DNA of 21,768 bases from Candidatus Halomonas stercoripullorum (lineage in GTDB: Bacteria > Pseudomonadota > Gammaproteobacteria > Pseudomonadales > Halomonadaceae). The first letter of the stretch is position 1, and each line of letters starts with the position of its first letter. Below the pieces are notes generated by a model that searched no databases, had not been told where the DNA came from, and worked only from the letters and a program-made list of their open reading frames with translations. Positions 16,513-21,768 of this stretch are shown here, in pieces. The stretch is from the NCBI GenBank assembly GCA_019114645.1, contig DXFC01000072.1, positions 1 to 21,768 of the forward strand. Reading direction: 5' to 3'. The translations under genes and the position numbers were made by a program.

Positions 16513-16773
16513 ATGACGATCAGGCAAGTGGATGCAAATGAGTTGCTGACTCAAGTCAGGCGCTGCATGTTTGGTGAGCGCCTGGTGATTGAGCGGGAGG
16601 GTAAGCGCCTTTCCGCACGGGTGCAGCATGTTGGCGTGACTGGCGTTAAAGTCGTGCCTGAAACCACGCTGCTGGAGCATGAAGGTGATCCGGGAGACCT
16701 TAACGGTGTAACGGTTGATTATGCCGATATTCGCGAAGTGGAAGTGGATGGTGTTACCTATGTTCTCGCCTGA
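16513..16773 (+). CDS. Hypothetical protein, 86 aa
   Basis: Not recognised. The evidence for a gene is an excellent ribosome site (AAGGAGGA ending five bases before the ATG), codon use like its neighbours, and no signal peptide or membrane segment. Residues 1-22 (MTIRQVDANELLTQVRRCMF) look helical. The rest alternates charged and hydrophobic residues (RLVIEREGKRLSARVQ, GVTGVKVVPE, DIREVEVDGVTYVLA) as in a small beta-barrel. It is soluble and acidic. It converges with dciA, whose stop is 16 bp away, and no terminator is visible between them. A regulatory or nucleic-acid-binding small barrel is conceivable, but nothing in the sequence fixes a function. Confidence 0.75.
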   Translation: MTIRQVDANELLTQVRRCMFGERLVIEREGKRLSARVQHVGVTGVKVVPETTLLEHEGDPGDLNGVTVDYADIREVEVDGVTYVLA

Positions 16774-16789
16774 GGCACTTGGCAAGCTT

Positions 16790-17251
16790 CTACGTATCGC
16801 GCTCGGCGTGCGCTGCCAGGCGCTGTAGTGCCTGCCTGAGTCGCGGGTTGTCGATGTCCGCAGCGCAGGCCGAGATCTCAGCGGCCGCCGGTTGCGGCAG
16901 CTTGCGTACCTGCCGTGGCGGGACCTTGAGTGGGCGGACGGGACGCACCTTCAGGGTGAAGCCGGTCACCGCCATGAATTCTGGCAGCTGATGCAAGCAA
17001 TCAAGCAGGTTCTTTTGCTCGTAGCGTAGCCAGGTCAGCCAGACGGCACGGTCCGTGATCAATGTCAGTTTGCCGTTGTGAAAGCCACCGACGAAAAGGT
17101 GTTCGGCGACTTCCGCCGGCAGGTGGTCACGCAAGTGCTGCTGGGCGCGACTGATCAGGTTCGCCGTACGCATCAGCGGGGCCAGTTCTGCTTGACTCCC
17201 CAGCAGGCGCGAGATGGGCTGTGCGCGCGGACGCTTAACCTTTATACTCAT
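16790..17251 (-). CDS. dciA: DciA (DUF721) replicative-helicase loading factor
   Basis: 153-aa DUF721 protein. DciA replaces DnaC in most bacteria and helps put the DnaB helicase on DNA at replication initiation. The conserved N-terminal domain (about 15-105) shows HLRDHLPAEVAEHLFVGGF, GKLTLITDRAVWLTWLRYEQ and LLDCLHQLPEF. It is followed by a basic, Pro-rich linker and a short helical tail ending at residue 153. The ATG at 17251 (MSIKVKRPRAQPISRLL) is preferred over upstream in-frame codons, which overlap the divergent gene. The ribosome site is weak (GGAAA). The divergent partner is the small secreted gene before secA, with 62 bp between starts. In P. aeruginosa the DUF721 gene PA4405 lies in this same neighbourhood. 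Confidence 0.85.
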   Translation of the reverse strand: MSIKVKRPRAQPISRLLGSQAELAPLMRTANLISRAQQHLRDHLPAEVAEHLFVGGFHNGKLTLITDRAVWLTWLRYEQKNLLDCLHQLPEFMAVTGFTLKVRPVRPLKVPPRQVRKLPQPAAAEISACAADIDNPRLRQALQRLAAHAERDT

Positions 17252-17313
17252 GGGCTTGTTTCCGCCATTGCACTGATTTGTGTAGCCTAACACGCTCGGA
17301 GAGCCGCGACAGC

Positions 17314-17688
17314 ATGACCGCCCCCCAAGCACAGAATCGTAGCGTCTCCGGCCAGTCGGCTGGAGCCTCACGCTATCGACTCTATTCTCGTTGGTGGTTG
17401 GCGGGGTTGCTGGTCAGCTGTCTGCTGCCGGCGGGCCTGACCCAGGCCGAGACACTGCGTCTGGCCGAACGCGCGGTACAGACCTGCATCCTGGCACCGA
17501 CTCTGATGCGCGCACGTTGCCGCTATGTGGCACGCCGGCGTGCCTTGCCATGGTGGCCGCGGCGACTTCATGCCGTCTCGGTGCGGCGCACTCGTCGCTC
17601 CCCCCTGCCCGTTGACAAGCCACGCAATACTGCAGATCACGATGTGTTGACCCGCCGTGGACCGCCTACAACCCCCCGCTTTGCCTGA
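17314..17688 (+). CDS. Small secreted Arg-rich protein upstream of secA, SecM-like candidate
   Basis: 124-aa protein. The ATG at 17314 has GGAGAG ten bases upstream. A long n-region (1-28) precedes a hydrophobic core (27-43) and a T-Q-A cleavage site at 45. L33-V-S-C36 could alternatively act as a lipobox. The mature part is strongly basic, with about 17 Arg. It ends R114-R-G-P-P118, then six residues. E. coli SecM, in the same position before secA, has an extended signal peptide and ends R-A-G-P plus four residues, where ribosomes stall. The SecM F-x4-W-I part of the motif is not present, so homology is not shown. The P. aeruginosa counterpart position is PA4404. The stop lies 77 bp before secA, which lacks a strong ribosome site. 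A real gene is likely; arrest function is inference. Confidence 0.7.
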   Translation: MTAPQAQNRSVSGQSAGASRYRLYSRWWLAGLLVSCLLPAGLTQAETLRLAERAVQTCILAPTLMRARCRYVARRRALPWWPRRLHAVSVRRTRRSPLPVDKPRNTADHDVLTRRGPPTTPRFA

Positions 17689-17699
17689 CTTTTTTCGTT

Positions 17700-17765
17700 G
17701 CCGCCCGAGATGTTCGCAGCATCTCCTGGTTGCGGCTGATGGTTATATGCAGATACGGGCCTTTC
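17700..17765 (+). promoter_or_regulatory. Structured secA leader with possible start-site sequestration
   Basis: GAGATG (17707-17712) and CATCTC (17720-17725) form a perfect 6-bp stem with a 7-base loop. GCCGC (17700-17704) and GCGGC (17732-17736) extend it outside an internal loop. A competing pairing joins GCCCG (17703-17707) with CGGGC (17756-17760), the only ribosome-site-like sequence before the secA ATG at 17766. The two pairings share bases and so exclude each other. This resembles the secM-secA intergenic switch. Energies were not computed. Confidence 0.5.
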
Positions 17766-20504
17766 ATGATCAATTCTTTGTTACGTAAAGTCGTTGGTTC
17801 CAAAAACGACCGGGAAGTCAAACGCATGCAGCGCCAAGTGGCGCAGATCAATGCCTTGGAGCCACAGCTCGAAGTGCTCGAGGATGCAGCCCTGCAGGCG
17901 CGTACAGAGGAGTTGCGCGAGCGCCTTGCTGCCGGCGAGAGCCTGGACAAGCTACTCCCCGAGGCCTTTGCCACAGTGCGCGAAGCTGGCAAGCGCATCA
18001 TGGGCATGCGCCATTTTGATGTTCAGATGACGGGCGGCATGACGTTGCACCGCGGGCGCATTGCCGAAATGAAGACCGGTGAGGGCAAGACGCTGGTCGC
18101 GACCCTGGCGGTCTACCTCAATGCCCTGCCGGGCAAAGGGGTTCATGTCGTGACGGTGAACGACTACCTGGCGCGGCGCGATGCCGAGTGGATGCGTCCG
18201 CTATATGAGTTTCTCGGGCTTAGCGTGGGCATCATCTATGCTGGCCAGACGGCAGAAGAGAAGCGGGCTGCCTACGCTTGTGATATCACTTACGGCACCA
18301 ATAACGAGTACGGCTTTGACTACCTGCGCGACAACATGGCTTTCTCGCTGGAAGATAAAGTCCAACGCGGCCTCAACTTCGCCATTATTGATGAAGTTGA
18401 CTCCATTCTTATTGATGAGGCGCGTACGCCGCTGATCATCTCGGGTGCCGTTGATGAGAATACCGAGCTTTACAAGGTAGTGGATCGGTTGGCGACCCAG
18501 CTGGAGAAGGGTGAGGTTTCCGAGGATGACGATGTGCCGGCGAGCGGCGACTTCATCCTCGACGAGAAGCAGAAACAGGTCGAGCTCACCGAGCAGGGAC
18601 ACACCAAGGTCGAAGAGCTGATGCGTGCCGAGGGGCTATTGGGTGAAGAGGATTCGCTCTATGCCGCACAGAACCTCAATCTGCTACAGCACATGCATTC
18701 GGCATTGCGTGCCCGGCATCTCTATCACCGTGACGTCGACTATATTGTCGCTGACAATCAGGTAGTGATTGTCGATGAGCATACTGGCCGCACCATGCCG
18801 GGCCGGCGTTGGTCCGAAGGTATGCACCAGGCGGTTGAAGCCAAGGAGGGTGTGCCGGTGCAGCGTGAAAGCCAGACGCTAGCCTCGACAACCTTCCAGA
18901 ACTATTTCCGCCTTTATAACAAGCTCTCAGGCATGACCGGTACCGCCGATACCGAAGCCTTCGAGTTCCGCCAGATCTATGGTCTGGATGTAGTCGTCAT
19001 CCCCACCAACCGGCCGCTGGCCCGGCGTGACCTGAACGACCTGGTCTATCTCACCGCCGAGGAGAAGTTCGAAGCGATCATCAAAGACGTCAAGGCCGAG
19101 ACCGAGGCCGGGCGTCCGGTACTGGTGGGGACCGCCTCGATTGAAACCTCCGAATACCTGGCGCGCTTGATGAAGCAAGAAGGGCTCAGTTTCAACGTGC
19201 TCAACGCCAAGCAGCACCAGAGCGAGGCGGAGATCATTGCCCAGGCGGGTCGTCCCGGGGCGATTACCATTGCCACCAATATGGCCGGTCGCGGTACCGA
19301 TATTGTGCTTGGCGGTAACTGGGAAGCCGAGGCGGCCAAGCTCGACAATCCCAGCGAAGCCCAGCTAGAGCAGTTGCGGGAAGAGTGGCGGGTGCGCCAC
19401 GAGGCAGTGCTTGCGGCGGGTGGCCTGCATGTGATTGGTTCCGAACGCCATGAATCACGGCGCATCGACAACCAGCTACGTGGGCGTTCCGGGCGTCAGG
19501 GAGACCCGGGCTCAACACGCTTCTTCCTCTCCATGGAAGACAGCTTGATGCGGCTGTTCGGCTCTGATCGTGTGCAGCGCATGATGAAAGCGCTGGGTCT
19601 GGAACGTGGTGAAGCCATTGAGCACAAGATGGTGACCAATGCCGTAGAGCGGGCACAAAAGAAGGTCGAAAGCCGCAACTTTGATGTGCGTAAGCAGTTG
19701 CTTGAATACGATGACGTAGCCAATGATCAGCGTCGGGTCATCTATGAGCAGCGCAATGAAATCCTCACCGTGGAAGATGTTTCCGAGAATGTCCTGGGTA
19801 TTCGGGATGAGGTCCTCGAACTTGCCATCGATGACTTTGTGCCGCCACAGAGTTTGCCGGAGCAGTGGGATCTGGAGGGTCTGCAGGAGCACCTCCGGAA
19901 CGAGTTCAACCTCGACCTGCCGGTGGTGGAGTGGGCTGAAAAGGATGAACATTTCCACGAAGAGCAGCTGCGTGAACGGTTACACGAGAAGCATCGCCAG
20001 ATCTATCAAGAGAAGGTAGAGATAGCGGGTGCCGAACTGATGCGTCGTTTCGAGAAGCAGATCATGCTGCAGGTACTCGATACCCGCTGGAAAGAGCATT
20101 TGCAGTTGATGGACCACCTGCGGCGGGGTATCCATCTGCGTGGCTATGCGCAGAAAAACCCCAAACAAGAGTACAAGCGTGAAGCTTTCGAGTTGTTCCA
20201 GACGCTGTTGACCAATATCAAGGCGGATATCACGCGCATTACCAGTCAGGTGCAAGTACGGCGTCCCGAAGAAGTCGATGAATTGGAGCGTCAGCGGCGT
20301 GAGGCGCTGGAGCGTGAAAAGGCCACTGCCGCGAGTCAGCATGATACGCCCGCTACCCAAGGTGAAGGGCGGGTTGAAACGGGAGCCGTGCCGCTCAATG
20401 GTGGTCAGCCGATGCGCCGCGAGGGCCCCAAGGTGGGACGTAATGAGCCCTGTCCTTGCGGCTCTGGCAAGAAGTACAAGCAGTGCTGCGGCAAATTGAG
20501 CTGA
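17766..20504 (+). CDS. secA: Preprotein translocase ATPase SecA
   Basis: 912-aa motor that drives secretory preproteins through SecYEG. Walker A MKTGEGKT has K108, and the DEVD box has D209, the same numbers as in E. coli. Also visible are TYGTNNEYGFDYLRDNM, VDEHTGRTMPGRRWSEG, GMTGTADTEAFEF, TNMAGRGTDI and GLHVIGSERHESRRIDNQLRGRSGRQGDPG split over NBD2. The helical scaffold/wing region runs from about 620 to 835. The C-terminus carries the zinc/SecB-binding motif C896-P-C898 ... C907-C908. The ATG at 17766 (MINSLLRKVVGSKNDREVK) is the family start. The ribosome site is poor (ACGGG at 17755-17759), which suggests dependence on translation of the upstream ORF. argJ follows after a hairpin. Confidence 0.99.
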   Translation: MINSLLRKVVGSKNDREVKRMQRQVAQINALEPQLEVLEDAALQARTEELRERLAAGESLDKLLPEAFATVREAGKRIMGMRHFDVQMTGGMTLHRGRIAEMKTGEGKTLVATLAVYLNALPGKGVHVVTVNDYLARRDAEWMRPLYEFLGLSVGIIYAGQTAEEKRAAYACDITYGTNNEYGFDYLRDNMAFSLEDKVQRGLNFAIIDEVDSILIDEARTPLIISGAVDENTELYKVVDRLATQLEKGEVSEDDDVPASGDFILDEKQKQVELTEQGHTKVEELMRAEGLLGEEDSLYAAQNLNLLQHMHSALRARHLYHRDVDYIVADNQVVIVDEHTGRTMPGRRWSEGMHQAVEAKEGVPVQRESQTLASTTFQNYFRLYNKLSGMTGTADTEAFEFRQIYGLDVVVIPTNRPLARRDLNDLVYLTAEEKFEAIIKDVKAETEAGRPVLVGTASIETSEYLARLMKQEGLSFNVLNAKQHQSEAEIIAQAGRPGAITIATNMAGRGTDIVLGGNWEAEAAKLDNPSEAQLEQLREEWRVRHEAVLAAGGLHVIGSERHESRRIDNQLRGRSGRQGDPGSTRFFLSMEDSLMRLFGSDRVQRMMKALGLERGEAIEHKMVTNAVERAQKKVESRNFDVRKQLLEYDDVANDQRRVIYEQRNEILTVEDVSENVLGIRDEVLELAIDDFVPPQSLPEQWDLEGLQEHLRNEFNLDLPVVEWAEKDEHFHEEQLRERLHEKHRQIYQEKVEIAGAELMRRFEKQIMLQVLDTRWKEHLQLMDHLRRGIHLRGYAQKNPKQEYKREAFELFQTLLTNIKADITRITSQVQVRRPEEVDELERQRREALEREKATAASQHDTPATQGEGRVETGAVPLNGGQPMRREGPKVGRNEPCPCGSGKKYKQCCGKLS

Positions 20505-20515
20505 TCACAAGCACT

Positions 20516-20543
20516 CCGTGCGGTTGGGAAACCAGCCGCACGG
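20516..20543 (+). other. Stem-loop with GAAA tetraloop between secA and argJ
   Basis: CCGTGCGG and CCGCACGG are perfect 8-bp arms, continued by a T-G wobble and TGG/CCA to give a 12-bp stem closed by GAAA, a GNRA tetraloop. It starts 11 bp after the secA stop. No T tract follows, so it is not a standard rho-independent terminator. It may protect the secA mRNA 3' end or mark a processing point. Confidence 0.65.
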
Positions 20544-20590
20544 CAGGACGCTTGAATTTAGAAGTTACACAGTGCAGGAGTAAGCTTCCC

Positions 20591-21768
20591 ATGGCAGTGG
20601 GCAAGACGGAGTTTCCGGCCATGCCGGTCATCGCAGGTGTGCGTCTGGGCACGGCCATGGCCGGCATCAAGAAGCCGGACCGGCGAGACTTGGTGGTCAT
20701 TGAAGTGGCAGAAGGGAGCCGGGTGGCGGGTAGCTTCACGCTTAATGCCTTTTGTGCTGCGCCGGTTGTAGTCGCCAAGCAGAACCTGGCGGCGTGTGGA
20801 GCGCATGACGCAGGGGTTCGCCTGCTGGTGATCAACACCGGCAACGCCAATGCCGGGACCGGTGAGGCTGGCCTGCGGGATGCCCGGGCGACCTGTGCTG
20901 AGCTGGCTCGTTTGGCAGGCGTGGCTGAGCATAGTGTGCTGCCGTTCTCGACCGGAGTGATTGGCGAGCCATTGCCCATGGAGCGACTGCTGGCTGGTTT
21001 GCCGCTGGCGCTGGCGTCATTGGGGAGTGATAGCGAAGCCTGGCACAAGGCCGGTGAAGGTATCCTGACCACTGACACACGTCCCAAAGGTGCCAGCGTG
21101 ACCCTGACAATGGGCGAGAAGGCGGTGACGATCAACGGCATCAGCAAGGGTTCGGGCATGATCAAGCCCAACATGGCGACAATGCTGGCATTTGTGGCCA
21201 CCGATGCGGTTATCGAGCAGGCACTGCTTGAGTCACTATTGCGTGAGACCGTGGATGGTTCGTTCAACAGCATTACCGTTGATGGCGATACCTCGACCAA
21301 TGATGCTTGCATGCTGATTGCGACGGGCCGCGGTGCCACGGTGGCCAGTGAGGACGAAGTTGCGGTGTTTCGCCATGGCTTGCAGCAGGTGATGACCGAG
21401 CTGGCACAGGCGATTGTGCGCGACGGTGAAGGCGCCACCAAATTCGTCACCCTGCAGGTGGAGCAGGCAGCGAGCCGCGAGGAGGCGCGCGAAGTCGCCT
21501 TTACCGTGGCGCACTCGCCGCTGGTCAAGACCGCATTGTTTGCTTCCGACGCCAACTGGGGGCGTATTCTGGCGGCCGTGGGGCGCGCTCCGGTAGCGGA
21601 TTTCGACGTTTCCAAGGTGACGATTGAACTGGGGGATGTACGGCTGGTGGAAAATGGCGGACGTGCCGAAGGCTATACCGAAGCTCAGGGCAGCCATGTC
21701 ATGCAGCAGGAAGAAATCGTCATTCGCATTGGGCTGGGGCGTGGCGAGAAAAGTGCGACGGTGTGGAC
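20591..21768 (+). CDS. argJ: Bifunctional ornithine acetyltransferase / N-acetylglutamate synthase ArgJ (3' end cut by window)
   Basis: Arginine-biosynthesis enzyme that moves the acetyl group from N-acetylornithine to glutamate. 392 complete codons are present of about 405. The ATG at 20591 has AGGAG ten bases upstream. The autoprocessing site is in GMIKPNMATML: cleavage before T197 makes alpha and beta chains and frees the threonine nucleophile. The oxyanion-hole pair is T121-G122 in PFSTGVIGEPLP. Later blocks DGEGATKF and ASDANWGRI are family signatures. Whether it also uses acetyl-CoA (true bifunctional form) cannot be told from these motifs. It lies 86 bp after secA, the order also known in Pseudomonas. 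Confidence 0.98.
   Translation, partial: MAVGKTEFPAMPVIAGVRLGTAMAGIKKPDRRDLVVIEVAEGSRVAGSFTLNAFCAAPVVVAKQNLAACGAHDAGVRLLVINTGNANAGTGEAGLRDARATCAELARLAGVAEHSVLPFSTGVIGEPLPMERLLAGLPLALASLGSDSEAWHKAGEGILTTDTRPKGASVTLTMGEKAVTINGISKGSGMIKPNMATMLAFVATDAVIEQALLESLLRETVDGSFNSITVDGDTSTNDACMLIATGRGATVASEDEVAVFRHGLQQVMTELAQAIVRDGEGATKFVTLQVEQAASREEAREVAFTVAHSPLVKTALFASDANWGRILAAVGRAPVADFDVSKVTIELGDVRLVENGGRAEGYTEAQGSHVMQQEEIVIRIGLGRGEKSATVW

Noticed and set aside
17690..17696. T-rich run after the small secreted ORF as a terminator tail
   Set aside because: No stable hairpin precedes it, and the following hairpin has no T tract, so read-through into secA is expected.
20395..21615. 406-codon minus-strand open frame opposite argJ
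   Set aside because: Ser/Ala/Thr-rich product with no motifs, fully antisense to argJ, whose catalytic residues and family length are clear.

Overview
The window looks like the chromosome of a moderately GC-rich gammaproteobacterium, most likely of the Halomonas group or a relative in the Oceanospirillales/Pseudomonas branch. The main reasons are the dciA-(small secreted ORF)-secA-argJ block, which matches the P. aeruginosa order, and the DmdC/PA0506-like acyl-CoA dehydrogenase. Genus is an inference. No mobile element, tRNA, rRNA or CRISPR array was seen.

Region 1 (1-6.6 kb) is an acyl-CoA catabolic module. A thiolase (cut by the window start) is divergent from a TetR regulator. An acyl-CoA synthetase and an SDR-type 3-hydroxyacyl-CoA dehydrogenase follow and end at a clear terminator. 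A 603-aa acyl-CoA dehydrogenase with its own terminator comes next. A shared 14-bp operator-like sequence lies before the TetR gene, before the synthetase and before the dehydrogenase. The dehydrogenase promoter also carries a perfect PsrA-type palindrome.

Region 2 (6.6-8.0 kb, minus strand) holds a YgdI/YgdR-type lipoprotein and a YahK-type zinc alcohol dehydrogenase, probably cotranscribed.

Region 3 (8.0-16.2 kb, minus strand) is one probable seven-gene operon: periplasmic dipeptide-type binding protein, two permeases, two ATPases, a LysR regulator and an Xaa-Pro dipeptidase (PepQ, the family that includes organophosphorus acid anhydrolase). Start/stop overlaps and short gaps tie it together. 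A hairpin plus T-rich tract after the binding-protein gene probably lowers expression of the rest.

Region 4 (16.2-21.8 kb) is the core locus: an unrecognised 86-aa protein, dciA (DUF721 helicase-loading factor, minus strand), a 124-aa secreted Arg-rich protein directly before secA, secA, and argJ (cut by the window end). The 124-aa protein ends in R-R-G-P-P plus a short tail. A hairpin and an alternative pairing that covers the secA start lie between it and secA. This arrangement resembles the E. coli secM-secA arrest-peptide switch and is the most interesting candidate system here. lpxC, which normally adjoins this block, is absent from the window.
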